64,000 nucleotides of DNA from positions 5,456,001 to 5,520,000 of the forward strand of contig JAWQUS010000022.1 in NCBI GenBank assembly GCA_036365455.1, written 5' to 3'. This stretch comes from Macrosoma leucophasiata (lineage: Eukaryota; Arthropoda; Insecta; Lepidoptera; Hedylidae). This document shows, piece after piece, positions 9,413 to 20,439 of the stretch. The notes below the pieces were generated by a model that did no database searches, was not told where the DNA came from, and saw nothing but the letters and a program-made list of their open reading frames with translations. How positions within the stretch are numbered: position 1 is the stretch's first letter; every line of letters begins with the position of its first letter. The translations under genes and the position numbers were made by a program.

Positions 9413-9599
9413 AAAGGCAAAGACATTTAAGCGTGCATGACTGTTCCGGATATGCATACGGCAAAATAAAAGATGGAATTCATTTTCAGCCAGGGTACAA
9501 TATTAAGTAAGTGAGAGTGGGATACCAAATGAGATGATATTTTGTTACTTATTCCGTTGCGCCTATACAGTACCTTATGCACGTAATATTAACGACTAT

Positions 9600-9723
9600 G
9601 GCGTTTGTAAGACTACTTCTTGGTCGACTACTACTCGCCAACTTAAGTGTGACAATTTTCCTTTCAATTTCGTTATATAATTATTATGTACCGACTGTTG
9701 CCGTAATGTTTGAATTTCTAACA
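9600..9723 (+). repeat. Family E internal fragment
   Basis: Shares ttggtcgactactactcgc and tttgaatttctaacaacaac with 29785-29900 of the long family E copy. It is the insertion target of the FT element that follows. Confidence 0.5.
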
Positions 9724-9736
9724 ACAACATAATAAT

Positions 9737-10119
9737 TGTTTTATATTATTTCGCACTAACACATGCTTGTGAAATATATTTTATTTTAAAGAAAAATGGA
9801 AAGAAAAATTTGACTTCAGGCGAGACTCGAACTCGCGACAACTCAACTCGGAACAATTATTAAAAGCGGTAAAAGCGACTTCTTTACGATAGTCAATAAA
9901 CTGCAGTCTATTATATCGGTTGCCTAAGTAGCATAGTTGGCAATAGATGGCGCTGCTGCTAACATAAAGCAATGCAATAAATGTGAAGGAAAGATTTGAC
10001 AAATCGGGCAGGACTTCAGTAGCTCAATTGGAAGAGCGGCTGGACTAGATTCCCAGTAGGCCGCGAGTTCGAGTCTCGTCTAAAGTCAAATTTTTCTTTC
10101 CATTTTTATTTAAAATAAA
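9737..10119 (-). mobile_element. FT1: tRNA-like element, one arm degraded
   Basis: Member of the FT family (see FT5 at 58971-59378). The tRNA-like unit is at about 10012-10088 in plus sense. The opposite arm at 9790-9840 begins correctly (gacttcaggcgagactcg) but then diverges into unrelated sequence. The 13-bp target duplication acaacataataat is at 9724-9736 and 10120-10132. The T tract of the A-rich tail is at the left, so the element is read on the minus strand. Confidence 0.8.
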
Positions 10120-10132
10120 ACAACATAATAAT

Positions 10133-10344
10133 AAATGGTAGTGTACAGCACTATCGAGTTCCGGTCAGGTGGTAATGTACGGCTCTGTAATTTCCGGCCC
10201 AGAGGCATAATACCTTAGGCCTCAGGAGTGGTAACGCATCTGAATTTTGCCCTCGGTCTTTGTGTGGGTGTCTATAGGCTGCAGTCATCACTCTACATCA
10301 ATGTAAACTGCATGCTTGTTTGCCACTTCCATTACATAAAAAAA
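10133..10344 (+). mobile_element. SINE-A copy, 5' truncated
   Basis: Starts at aaatggtagtgtacagcac and runs to the A tail (cattacataaaaaaa). Confidence 0.8.
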
Positions 10345-10345
10345 C

Positions 10346-10530
10346 TAGCGGCCCGCCCCGGCTTCGCCCGCGCTGCTCTGCTCCTATTAGTCATAGCGTA
10401 ATGTAAGCTACCCTATCTCTCAAGTTGGATCGAACTGCACATGGTGTGCGAATTTCATTATAATCGGTTAAGTGGTTTAGGAGTCCATTGAGGACAAACA
10501 TTGTGACACGAGATTTATATATATTAAGAA
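10346..10530 (-). mobile_element. CTAG-type Helitron-like fragment
   Basis: Begins actagcggcccgccccggcttcgcccgcg, the complement of a ...gcgggcgaagccggg...CTAGT terminus, and ends in gacacgagatttatatatatt. Helitron-like copies in this window share a TATATATA-rich left end and a CTAG right end followed by T. I see no helicase or Rep frame. Confidence 0.5.
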
Positions 10531-10547
10531 GATAACATACGACTCAC

Positions 10548-10727
10548 CGCTCAAGGGACACCCAGATAACATCTGTCTGATTATAACTTTTTCAATTATG
10601 TCGTGTTTAGCTTAGCTTTGTCTGACTAGGGCTGTCCGACAACTACGCTAACTGTGTAATGCATATATTAAAAGTTTACACATTTTTATTAAAACAAACC
10701 TTCAATTTTAATATACATTTAGACATA
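10548..10727. repeat. Dispersed repeat, copy 1
   Basis: Shares ctttttcaattatgtcgt, agctttgtctgactagggctgtc and the AT-rich tail with 12704-12880 at moderate identity. No termini recognised. Confidence 0.45.
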
Positions 10728-10790
10728 AAAAAACCGGTCAATTGCGTGTCGGGCCACGTGAATTATAGGGTTCCGTAGTTTTTAGATTTA
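10728..10790 (+). repeat. Family E 5' fragment
   Basis: aaaccggtcaattgcgtgtc to gggttccgtagttttt, interrupted at its 3' side by the LINE-2 copy that follows. Confidence 0.6.
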
Positions 10791-11288
10791 TATGTATCTT
10801 CACGCCAGGTCCCTAACGGGGTAGGCAGAGAGTGTAGAGCGCCAGATATCCCGGTTCTGACAAACCTCTCGTGCCTCGTCTACTTTCATCATTATCTTCA
10901 TACATGCACGCCGATTCCTAAGACTTTTGACCCCACCATCAGACAGAACTCGACCTATTTGGTCATGGTAGGTCAGTCTTGGTCTTCCTGGGCCTCTGCA
11001 ACCATCCACATTCGCATTGTATATCTGTTTAGTCATTCGCTCATTCGACATTCTTTCTATATGCCCGAACCATCGGAGCATGCCTTTTTTTCATTTTTAC
11101 ACCGATACTATCATTCACACAAAGCCTCTTACTTACATCTTCATTACGAACGCGATCGGTGAGTGATACACCGCAGATCTTGCGCAATGATCTCATCTCG
11201 ACCGCGGTCAACTTACTTTCATGCTCTTTCCTGCATACCCCGCTCTCGCTTCCATATAAAAGCGTTGGAGTAAGTACAGCATTATGGC
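10791..11288 (-). pseudogene. LINE-2 3' fragment, 0.5 kb
   Basis: Carries the same C-terminus as 33267-33932: MLRWFGHIERMS, YNANVDGCRGPGRPRL and RDIWRSTLSAYPVRDLA. It extends back to the ALYGSE-type region (tccatataaaagcgttgg). At least one frameshift separates the two parts. No target duplication seen. Confidence 0.8.
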
Positions 11289-11289
11289 T

Positions 11290-12700
11290 TAAAAGTCATT
11301 TTATGGTTCAAACTGAAAGGAGTATCGTCAAAATCATCGTTTTATATTCAGTTTATTTAAGTATCATTGATAACTTACTGGGAAGTTTCAAACACTGTAA
11401 AATACGTAGAAAGAGATTTTGACAATTTTTTTTATAGTTTTAAAATTAATAATGTGCAAAACACCTAACAATGAAATACAAGCAGCTGCTCCCTTCAAAC
11501 CACGGAATAGATAAATAAAGATGGAATGGTAATGTGGGCGTGGCAAGCCCGCCACAACTATGCGTGAACACACATAGTTCGGCAGAACCATTCGTTCGCC
11601 GCTCGTAGTGTCGTGTAGACTGCTTCGAACGACGCATCTCTTGGTAAAATACCATGTAGTGCCAATTTTAACATGTAATATGAAATGTCAGACCTCAAGT
11701 ATAAAGCGAGGAGGTATATCTTTTGATCGGTAAGTCACAAATAACATTTATTGTTATAATACTTGTAAAAAACATAATAAATATACAAAGGAATATGAAT
11801 ATTCGAACTTAAACTGCATTATATAAACGTTACTGCTAGCGAATATATTGCTCGTTAAGCACTAGCTCAATTAACGCTATTCTGTCTCCGCTGGCAATGT
11901 ACAGCATGTAATGCGTTCGCTACACTTCGACTAGTTTATTGGTGAGTATATTGTTGTGTGCGTGCGAGTGTTTATTGTCTACGGGCGTTACATCTTAGTA
12001 TGCAAACTTACGCAAACGAATAGCTGCCCTGAGATAAATGTGTGGGTGATTGTCGAGATGGTGTTACATTTGTGTAAGAAATTGCACGGTGGGAGAAAAG
12101 CGGCGACACTGGTTCTAATACTAAATTGAAGAAAAGGCCTTTCCATCCTTATTTATATATTCCGTGCTTCAAACTAACCCGATACAATTATCGGGATACT
12201 CTGAGCAGTAAAGCAATGTTTTTTTTAATCGTAATTTTTTCGTATAAAGTTCACGCCGATTTTGATACTATATAAATTTTGAAATAGGCACCCATCTCTT
12301 CTTAAAAATAAAACATATCTTACCTTTAAAAGGAAGCGACCTGTTTTATATCAACGTCAATAGGAAATTACCTCATTACCATCAATTGAAAAACCTACCT
12401 ATGTATATCATCGCTTTAATAGTCGCTATTTCTAAAACTTAAGTTCGGATGGAACTTTTAATTTGAAAATAAAATAAAAATGGGATTTTTCTAAATTGGA
12501 ATATATTCTTCAAGACTGTAATCGGAATTCTAAAATATGAGCTATGTGTCTATAAGCTATTAATATTATTACGTATTATTCTGATGTACAAACACGATCT
12601 TGTTGGTGATGGTAAGCCGCTAGCTTCCCCTTGCGAGAAATGCAGGCTTTCATCATGTATCGTTATTCAACATATTCCAAAAACAAATAAATGATACCAG
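11290..12700. other. 1.4 kb without recognised gene; possible decayed LTR
   Basis: Mostly AT-rich. On the minus strand a segment starting TGTAACGCCCGTAGACAATAAAC (about 11994 downward) resembles the start of insect LTRs. I could find neither a second LTR nor a target duplication, so this is weak. Confidence 0.25.
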
Positions 12701-12703
12701 CTA

Positions 12704-12880
12704 CACTTAGACAGCATCCGTCAGATCCAAACTTTTTCAATTATCTCGTCTTCAGCTCAGCTTTGTCTGGTTAGGGCTGTCAATGAGATACGCCAGCTGC
12801 GTAATACGTTAAAAATATAAAAATTGTACGAAAGTTTTATTCAAAGAAACCTATAATGGAAATATACCTCTCAATACAAA
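12704..12880. repeat. Dispersed repeat, copy 2
   Basis: Diverged match of 10548-10727: actttttcaattatctcgtc, agctttgtctggttagggctgtc. Confidence 0.45.
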
Positions 12881-12887
12881 AGAAAGG

Positions 12888-13152
12888 TTTTTTTACACAA
12901 GCATACAGCTCACATTGATGTTAAGCGATGACTGCAGCCTATAGACACCCACACAAAGACCAAGGTCAAAATGCAGTACGTTACCACTCCTGAGGCCTAA
13001 GGTGTTATGCCTCTGTGCCGGAAATTACAAGGCCGTACATTACCACCTGACCGGAACACGATGATGCTGAACACTACCATTTAGCGGCAAGTATACTAGG
13101 TAATGCGGTGGTGCCTACCCCCGCGAGCTCCATCATTGGACCACCACCAATG
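12888..13152 (-). mobile_element. SINE-A copy, near full length
   Basis: ggtttttttacacaagcat (tail side) to ggaccaccaccaa (head side), with a short head deletion. Confidence 0.8.
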
Positions 13153-13238
13153 AAATGTGATTTTTAAATACCTAAATGGTAAGTTTTAGTGTATAGGCTT
13201 AGATTTTTTAGTTTTGAGACTGACTTTGTTTTATACTA

Positions 13239-13436
13239 TGTAACTTTACGCCTCTATTCCTCGAAGGGTTAGACAGAGGTAAATGCATTCAAGCACCCAT
13301 GATTCGCTGGTTATGTTTTGGGCCATGTAGCATGTGGCGAGCCTATTGACATCTCCAGGCATATTACCAAACTTCGTGGGTGGCACTGGGAAACTTCCTG
13401 AAAATGAAATAAACACAATTGCACCAGAGGTAAATA
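13239..13436 (-). mobile_element. SINE-B copy, head missing
   Basis: SINE-B has a tRNA-derived head (CTCAGTAGCCTAGTGGTAGC as A-box side and GGGTTCGATTCCCGGG as B-box side), then tttatctctggttctattggg, and ends at cctacccttcgggattacaggcgt. This copy keeps only the 3' two thirds. Confidence 0.7.
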
Positions 13437-13439
13437 GTT

Positions 13440-13610
13440 GAGTTCCAAACTCGGCGGCGTAGGCACCACCACATTACCTAATATATCTGCCGCCAAATCT
13501 ACCATCTGTTCAGCACTATCGTGTTCCGGTTAGATGGTAATGTATGGCCCCGTAATAACTATGCAGTCATCAATTAACATCCATGTTTACTGCATGCTTG
13601 TTTGACACCT
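13440..13610 (+). mobile_element. SINE-A copy, internally deleted
   Basis: cggcgtaggcaccaccaca, gcactatcgtgttccgg and gcatgcttgtttg are in order, but the middle third is missing. Confidence 0.7.
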
Positions 13611-13877
13611 TTGTTCAGACAAAAAATAATTATATAAGTATGTACCTACGAATATTTTGATATTTTACTGACAACCCTAAACAAAGCTCGATCCCGAAAT
13701 CCCGACAATTATTGCCTATCGATTCAATCGGAAAGATTAATTAAAAGGGGCATAGAATAGCTGAAGATATTTTCCTCGAATCTTATCGTCGATTTACCCA
13801 ACTTTTATCCCTTTTTAGGATTCAATAGTTTAACAGAAAAGAACGGAACCCCTATTGTAACATAAAAAAAATGCAAC

Positions 13878-13978
13878 TTATGTTACAAAGGTAGCAAACA
13901 AGCATACAATCCACATGGATGCTAAATAATGACTGCAGCTTACAGACATCTACACAAAACCAGAGGTCAATATACAGT
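13878..13978 (-). mobile_element. SINE-A tail fragment
   Basis: gcaaacaagcataca to ccagaggtcaatatacag only. Followed by an AT-rich run of tatata repeats to about 14140. Confidence 0.6.
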
Positions 13979-14289
13979 GATAGTTGTATAGATATAGACT
14001 TGTACTTCATATTTATATATCAATATATTTTTATATTATTATATGTATATATTTGTGTAATACGTATGCATATATTTATTTATATATGTTGTATACACAT
14101 TTTCATAAGTATCCTTTTCAAATACTCTCATTATATATAACATTCTCACCTGTCAGCACCAGTTAAATTTTCAACACAACCCAAAGGTTGACTGGTCGAT
14201 AATGCCTTGTAGCATTAAGTCCGCTTTATGTACCTTTTCTATGTGCATAGAAGTTAAATAAATAAGTACTCGTAGTTATAACGGTAATA

Positions 14290-14318
14290 ATAGTACGGTC
14301 TTAATGGTCTTAATGGTC
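14290..14318. repeat. Short tandem repeat (ggtcttaat)n
   Basis: Three units of ggtcttaat directly before a truncated SINE-A. Confidence 0.8.
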
Positions 14319-14505
14319 TTAATGTACGGCCCTGTAATTTCCGGCACAGAGGCATAACACCTAATGCCTCAGAAGTGGCAGCGCATCTGCATTTTGACCT
14401 CTGGTCATTGTGTGGGTGTCTATAGGCTGCAGTCATCACTTAACATCAATGTGAACTGCATGCTTGTTTGCAACTTTTATTACATAAAAAAAAAAAAAAA
14501 AAAAA
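14319..14505 (+). mobile_element. SINE-A copy, 5' truncated, long A tail
   Basis: aatgtacggccctgtaatttcc to a pure A run of about 20 at 14486-14505. Confidence 0.85.
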
Positions 14506-14510
14506 CACTG

Positions 14511-14634
14511 GTCCATACATTACCATCTAACTGGAACACGATAGTGCTGAACACTACCATTTGTCGGCGTATAGATTAAGTAATGCGGTGGTGCCTACGC
14601 CCTCGAGTCTTTATATGGAACTCTACCACAAGTA
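14511..14634 (-). mobile_element. SINE-A head fragment
   Basis: ccatacattaccatct to actctaccacaagta. It abuts the plus-strand copy, giving opposed copies. Confidence 0.7.
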
Positions 14635-14639
14635 ATATT

Positions 14640-14821
14640 TGTCTGTCCGTCTGTTACGACCAATTTCCGCCGGGTATGCTAGGAAGAAAATTTGCGAAAA
14701 TGTGGTGTCTACGCCTTCGAATCTCCACACATTAAATCTATACCTGAAGTAAAATCTGTCTGACGGTCTATTACGGCCAATTTCCTAGAGGTAGGTATGC
14801 TAGGAAGAAAATTTGCGAAAA
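14640..14821. repeat. Imperfect tandem duplication, ~115-bp period
   Basis: tctgttacgaccaatttccg...gctaggaagaaaatttgcg occurs at about 14648-14700 and again at about 14766-14821, with intervening related sequence. Confidence 0.55.
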
Positions 14822-15057
14822 CTGACAATGAACCCCTGATCCCTCCTCTATTCTTAAAACAATTAGGATTAAAACCTTTAAAAAAGTAGAATAGCTATTA
14901 CCAAGCTATAGATTACGATGAAAACTAGAAGGATTTTGGTATTCATGTTAACTTCTATTATCTAGTTTTCTAGAGATTTATATCAGTAGACAAACAAATA
15001 TTTTTACCGAAACGGAATGAGACAAATTTATTACATTCCAACCTCTGACCCCCATCC

Positions 15058-15346
15058 TTTTTTTTTTTAAGTAATGGAAGTGGTAAACAAGCATGCAGTT
15101 CACGTTGATGTTAAGTGATGACTGCAGCCTATAGACACCCACACAAAGACTAAGGTCAAAATGCAGATGCGTTACCACTCCTGAGGCCTACGGTGTTACG
15201 CCTCTGTGCCGGAAATTACAGGGCCGTACATTACCACCTGACCGGAACACGATAGTGCTGAACACTACCATTTAGCGGCAAGTATATTAGGTAATGCGGT
15301 GGTGCCTACGCCCGCGAGCTCCGTCACTGGAGCTCTACCACCAGTA
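15058..15346 (-). mobile_element. SINE-A copy, full length
   Basis: Poly(T), then gtggtaaacaagcatgcag, to the intact head ctggagctctaccaccagta. One of the best copies for a consensus. Confidence 0.9.
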
Positions 15347-15430
15347 AAAAATAATCTCTAATGCTATTGGATAAACATAAAGTTATTGTAACATTTCACA
15401 TCCTGCTCTAACTTTAACAGATTTCTGTCT

Positions 15431-15726
15431 GTCTGTTTGTAATGTAAAAATAACCGCTTTTTACTAAATGCATATGTATGTTTACACGATACATATACAA
15501 AAACAACATTAAGCCTAAGTTATTCGTTATTACATCAGCTACCTACCCGTGGAAGTCCCGTCAAAGTCAGATATACTCCAATTCTACTTATTTGTATGTA
15601 GGTATGTATGTAAGTATGTATGTATGGAGATAAAAGTAGCCTAAGATACTCCTTATCACATCAGCTATCTGCCAGTGAACGTACCGTCAAAATCGGTCCA
15701 ACCGTTCCCAAGATTAGCCCCGCCGA

Positions 15727-15757
<31 letters not shown>

Positions 15758-15847
15758 AAAATTGTTGTTTCGGTATAATATGTACCGTGTATACATACAT
15801 ATTATGCATTTAGTAAAAAGTGGTTATTTTAATATTACAAACAGACA
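15431..15847. repeat. Inverted repeat pair, ~65-bp arms
   Basis: The left arm (15431-15497) and right arm (15781-15847) are complementary over ttactaaatgcat, taaccgcttttta/taaaaagtggtta and the (tatg)n part. Between them are (tatg)n at about 15595-15626 and a cagacagaca tract at 15726-15756. Confidence 0.6.
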
Positions 15848-15949
15848 CTCCAATTTTATTTATTTGTACAGATTTATTATGGAAGGTAATATACCACATA
15901 AGATCTAAAACATTCTGTGAAAATTTTAAGCGTCTACTTGCTACCGTTA

Positions 15950-16240
15950 TTATTATCGAGCAAAAAATATACGAAAAAAAAAACACGTTTATTGTATGCC
16001 CCCTTGGACCCCTTAACATTTTCCTTTTCTTATTTTTAGTATTTTTTTTTTCTTATAGCGGTATCAGAAATACGTATTTTGTGTAAATGTTAGCTTTCTA
16101 GCTATCACTATTTATGAAATACAGGCTGGTGACAGACAGACGGACGGACAGCCAGACAGACAGACAGCGGAGGATTAGTAATCCGTAGGGTCCGTTTTTA
16201 CCTTTTAGGTACGAAACCTCCTAAAAGATAGAACTAAGAT
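15950..16240 (+). repeat. Family E 3' part
   Basis: cgagcaaaaaatatacg, ttagctttctagctatca, gacagacagacggacgg and gtagggtccgttttacc, ending near tacgaaacctcctaaaag. This matches the sequence style of the 3' part of family E elsewhere. Confidence 0.5.
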
Positions 16241-16519
16241 ACAGAATAGCTTAAAAATATTCGATATGATTCTTCAAATCGACATAACTTTTTTCATTTC
16301 TGAACCGATTCACATGAAACAAACATTAAATGTTAAGTGAAACATACCATAATATATTAGTGAAATCCGCAAATCGAATAAGCTGTTTCTGATATTAGCG
16401 TGCACAAACACACAGACAAACAGACATTATTTCCGGGATAAAAAGTACCCAGTGTTGTGCGCCAAAAGTTAAAGTATAATCATACCAAGTTTCATTGTAA
16501 TCGAACCGGTAGTTTTTCT

Positions 16520-16690
16520 GTGATGCTTAAACAAACAGACAGACAGACAGACAAAAAAAATTCTAATCACATTTTTGTGTTCGGTATCCATCTAGTAACA
16601 TCCCCAGGTATTTATTTTTTCAATATTTTTAATGTACAGAATTCACACTTCTACTGTTTTATTATAAGTATAGATAAAATATAATTTTAT
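16520..16690 (+). repeat. Dispersed repeat after a cagaca tract, copy 1
   Basis: cagacagacagacaaaaaaa, tctaatcacattttt, ggtatttattttttcaata and gtacagaattcacacttc. Copy 2 is at 17262-17400 with about 90% identity by eye. Confidence 0.6.
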
Positions 16691-16998
16691 ACACCCCTTA
16701 ACTTTGATGAACTTCCAACCCGTATTGGTATTTAATAAGGTCACTGTATACCCAGGGGATGGGGACCGTGCCTATTAATAATTCTATGTCTTGACTCGAT
16801 GAAAAATTCAACGGCTAGCCTAGACTTTACATGTTGGGTTTGAGATATGCATATAGTTATAGTTGGGTTACACAAAACATAGTCTATTTTTAAAATTTAG
16901 TTAAAGAAAGAAACATTTATTTGACAACAGCGAGACACATACAAAAAAAGGAAAGACAACACAATTTCTAAAATTATTACATACCTACACGTAATATG

Positions 16999-17117
16999 GT
17001 CAAGATGGATGGCAATCGCAGGATGAGGGCGGCCCAGGACCGTTCGTTGTGACATTCTTTGGGGGAGGCCTTTGTTCAGCAGTGGACGTCTTCTGGCTGA
17101 GATGATGATGATGATCG
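16999..17117 (+). mobile_element. LINE-3 tail, severely 5' truncated
   Basis: 119 bp: gatgagggcggcccaggac, ggaggcctttgttcagcag and tggctgagatgatgatgat. The 11-bp target duplication cacgtaatatg is at 16988-16998 and 17118-17128. Confidence 0.85.
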
Positions 17118-17261
17118 CACGTAATATGTGCCTCGCGGCTGCGTCAAAAAGTTCAGCAAATGTCAGGTAACTTCACACTACTGTTTATTCATCATCCCAC
17201 ACTCGGCACGTGAAGCGCAACAGAAGGGGGGGGGGGGTTCGAAGTCGAAAAAACAACAGAC

Positions 17262-17400
17262 AATCAGACAGACAGACAAAAAAAATCTAATCACATATTT
17301 GGGTTCGGTATCGATCTAGTAACATCCCCTGGTATTTATTTTTTCAATATTTTTAATGTACAGAATTTACACTTCTACAGTTTTATTATAAGTTTAGATT
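17262..17400 (+). repeat. Dispersed repeat after a cagaca tract, copy 2
   Basis: See 16520-16690. Preceded by a run of G at 17227-17237. Confidence 0.6.
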
Positions 17401-17887
17401 ACCTTACTGTTTGTTCTGCTCAAAATGTAACTTAGTTAACTAGGGATAGAACTCATAGGTCGAGCTCGAGCGTATAGATACTTCTGCATTACCTGAAAAA
17501 GCAGAAAGATAATTCCACATTAAGTAATATAAATATATTAAACAATTAATCAACAATAAATTAATAATTCGTAGAAAAAATATGTGTAAGTCTTTTAATC
17601 CTTCAAGGATCGTACGGCCACCGGCGGCGAGACACAATTGAATTTCAATTGTCATATTTTTCTCGTGTCTGGAGAGATTAAGAAAACTAGTGATCTTCCA
17701 ATGGTCGAAATTCGACCGCAGAAGGTATATGAAATGAATACCTCAAACTCTACTTCTATTACGAACCTCTATGATAATCTCTACTTTGTTTTGTGAAACC
17801 GAAATGAATTTTCAAAATTGGTCCACTGTTGACCGAGTGACCGGTGAACAAACACTGAAATGATATGTTTATTTTCGTGTAAGCTAG

Positions 17888-18165
17888 TTGACAAACAAGC
17901 ATACAACTCACATTGATGTTAAGTGATGACTGCAGCCTATAGACACCCACACAAAGACCAAGGTCAAAATGCAGATGCGTTACCACCCCTGAGGCCTAAG
18001 GTGTTTATGCCTCTGTGCCGGAAATTACAGGGCCGTACATTACCACCTGACCGGAACACGATAATGCTGAACACTACCATTGGCGGCAAGTAATATATAC
18101 GAGTATTAAATAATGCGGTGGTGCATACGCCCGCGAGCTCCGTCACTGGAGCTCTACCACCAATA
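17888..18165 (-). mobile_element. SINE-A copy, near full length
   Basis: gacaaacaagcatacaactc to ggagctctaccaccaata; complete head. Confidence 0.85.
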
Positions 18166-18815
18166 AGATCAAAAGAGATTACATGGACTCAATGATCACT
18201 AATCGCTTGAACACAACACCGTTTCACCTCGGCTGTTATCTTTTAGCTGGCTTATATGAAATGTAAAGCCGTGGTCTCTTGAAGCCGATTGTGGTGTGCT
18301 CATATAATTCACATTTGATATACAACGTGTAACAGGATTAAATGTACAACCCGAAACTAGTTTGTTCAGAATCGATAACAGAATCGGTTTTAGGCATTTT
18401 TAACGTAGGTAATGTTTTATCAAAAAAATAATTTGAATTATGTAAATTATAGTCACCCATTTGGTGCACCGTCAATACAAACGAAAATAAGACTAATGTT
18501 TATCCAAAATAAAATTCTCGACAAGTTCATTACGGCTTATTAAGACATGTATTTTATTATAAATAATAATTTAAGCAATAAAATAGGTAAAATGAATCTT
18601 ATTACTGGCGAGTCTTAAACAGGGATGCGCAGGTTACGCTACATCACACTGCGACGGTGTGCGTATGTGAGTAGGTTTGTACTTTATGCGTATGTGTTCA
18701 GTTCATTTATTATGTATATAATGACAATCCCTTGCCATTACATCTATGAAAATATACATTCGCGAGGAAAAATCTACATCTGTTTGATAAAATCTCCGAT
18801 AGGCATAGTTATAAT
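18166..18815. other. Unassigned DNA
   Basis: 650 bp with no gene or repeat that I can name. Confidence 0.3.
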
Positions 18816-19500
18816 ACGAGGAATAAGAACAAGTTGTCTCTGCCAAGTTTTCGACTGACGAAAACTAATACATCTTTCCTAAAATATAGTGTAGAATTTT
18901 ATAACAAGATCCCATCCGGGATTGCTGAACTCACCGATGGTAAATTCAAAGCATTAATTAAACGCACTCTATGTAAAAAGGCTTACTATAAATTCGAGGA
19001 CTATCTCAAGGATAGAAATGTTTGGCTAAATGCTGATCTAGCTCCACAAAGGTGTTAAATATAATAATCAAAGTGTAATGTTGATATTATATTGTTAATT
19101 TTAAGCTTGTTTAAATTATGGAAAATTGTAAAAATATGCCTAAGAGATATTTTTTAAAGAGCCGACTAAGTTTTTTCCGGCAAATTTTTCTCAGATCATA
19201 TTGGCCTTTGGAACTTTGCCGGTGAATGACAAATAATTACTCTTTTTCTTTTCTTTTTACTCTTTGTTATCAGTTTGTAAAGGGGAAAAGAGACATTCTA
19301 CTGATATACTTTTACATTAGTTTATTACATTTAGTTTTATCTTAGTGATATTCTTGACTTAACATATATTTTTTATCTTGTTTGACATGTATATCAATTG
19401 TTATTCGCTTTAATTTATTTTGTTTGTTTTTGACGTGTCATAAGAGGTGCCTGTCACCCTAAATGAATAAATGAGTTTCTGATTCTGATTCTGATTCTAT
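18816..19500 (+). pseudogene. LINE-4 3' end with (CTGATT)n tail
   Basis: The frame 18834-19058 encodes a LINE C-terminus: FRLTKTNTSFLKYSVEFYNKIP, FKALIKRTLCKKAYYKFEDYL and stop at 19056-19058. A 440-bp 3' UTR follows, ending ctgtcaccctaaatgaataaatgag and then (ttctga)n. The FYNKIP...LCKKAYY...DYL pattern is typical of CR1/L2-like LINE C-termini. Tails of the same family are at 21665-21898, 53937-54153 and (minus) 27745-27860. No target duplication identified here. Confidence 0.8.
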
Positions 19501-19606
19501 GATTAACACTCGATTTTATAATCGGGGTGTTTCAGAGTGTAAATTATTCCCGTTACATGTTGCAACGGGAAGCAACATTGTATACACATATTCATCATGA
19601 ACGTGT

Positions 19607-20186
19607 TGTAGCGTCCACTACATTAAGGCGCCACCTAGTGGAACACATATGAAAAACCTCACAGTACTTGACTACCTCGACTCAAAGGGGACTTTTGCAT
19701 CACCGCAGAAGCGACCACCTCGACTCACTGAGGACCTTCGCACCCGACTCACTGGGACTTGCGGCATGGGATTATGGCATTGGCACATCGACAGCTGCCT
19801 CGATACATATCAACCTCCGGTCTTGGAGGGGAGTGATGTAGCGTCCACTACATTAAGGCGCCAACTAGTGGAACACATATGAAAAACCTCACAGTACTTG
19901 TCTAGTACGGTAGATGGCGTGCATTCGAATTACATCGCACATGCGAAGATTTCTCAAGAGTTGGCATATATACAACTTCCCAACGTCAATCGTTGGGCCG
20001 CGGCCCGCCAGGCGCTACCACCTCGCCTGGTCGGAGGATCCTCCCTTTTCGTCGGAGGAACACTTCCAACCGTTCCTCCACAGTGTGCTACTTCATGTCA
20101 TAATATGTGTATATACTCTAGAATGTAGAAACATTACCTATCAAAACTATCTGTCACCTAATGGTAGGGTTTAGCTTAGCACCACA
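19607..20186 (+). mobile_element. Internally deleted LTR retrotransposon
   Basis: A 65-bp piece of 5' LTR (19607-19671, starting TGTAGCGTCCACTAC) is joined to about 165 bp of internal 3' sequence ending in the purine tract ggaggggagtga. A complete 350-bp 3' LTR follows (19837-20186, TGTAGCG to ACCACA). The 4-bp target duplication gtgt is at 19603-19606 and 20187-20190. The duplication proves that the whole 580-bp structure descends from one integrated element. Confidence 0.8.
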
Positions 20187-20204
20187 GTGTTGTTTAGTAA
20201 TTCG

Positions 20205-20400
20205 ACGACCCGGTTAGTCCAGCGGTGTGTAACTAGCGCTTGATTCAAAGGGTCACGGGTACGATCCCCGCACCGAGACAAATATTTGTATGGCCTGCAG
20301 ATATTTGTGTCGGGTCTGAGTGTTTGTGTGTATGCTCTGTGTGTACAACGGCACCCACGACCAGACTTAACCTATAGTGCAGGGTGTGCAATGCACACGG
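20205..20400 (+). mobile_element. SINE-C copy (tRNA head)
   Basis: SINE-C begins GACCCGGTTAGTCCAGCGGTG (A-box side), has GGGTCGCGGGTTCGATCCCC (B-box side), then tttgtatggcctacagata, gggtctgggtgtttgtg and ends gtgtaagcgtatttta. Here the 3' part fades after cacccacgaccagactt. Confidence 0.75.
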
Positions 20401-20439
20401 GCGCCGCCGTCTCAAGGGGCGCTGCGGCGCACCCGTTAA

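Noticed and set aside
10012..10088. Functional tRNA gene
   Set aside because: The cloverleaf has a 9-nt anticodon loop and the sequence recurs inside FT elements with target duplications, so it is a repeat component.
15720..15760. CRISPR-like repeats in the cagaca tracts
   Set aside because: Simple microsatellite repetition with no spacers, in a eukaryotic context.
19898..20174. Two overlapping frames of 76 and 86 codons
   Set aside because: They lie within an LTR and end at its border.
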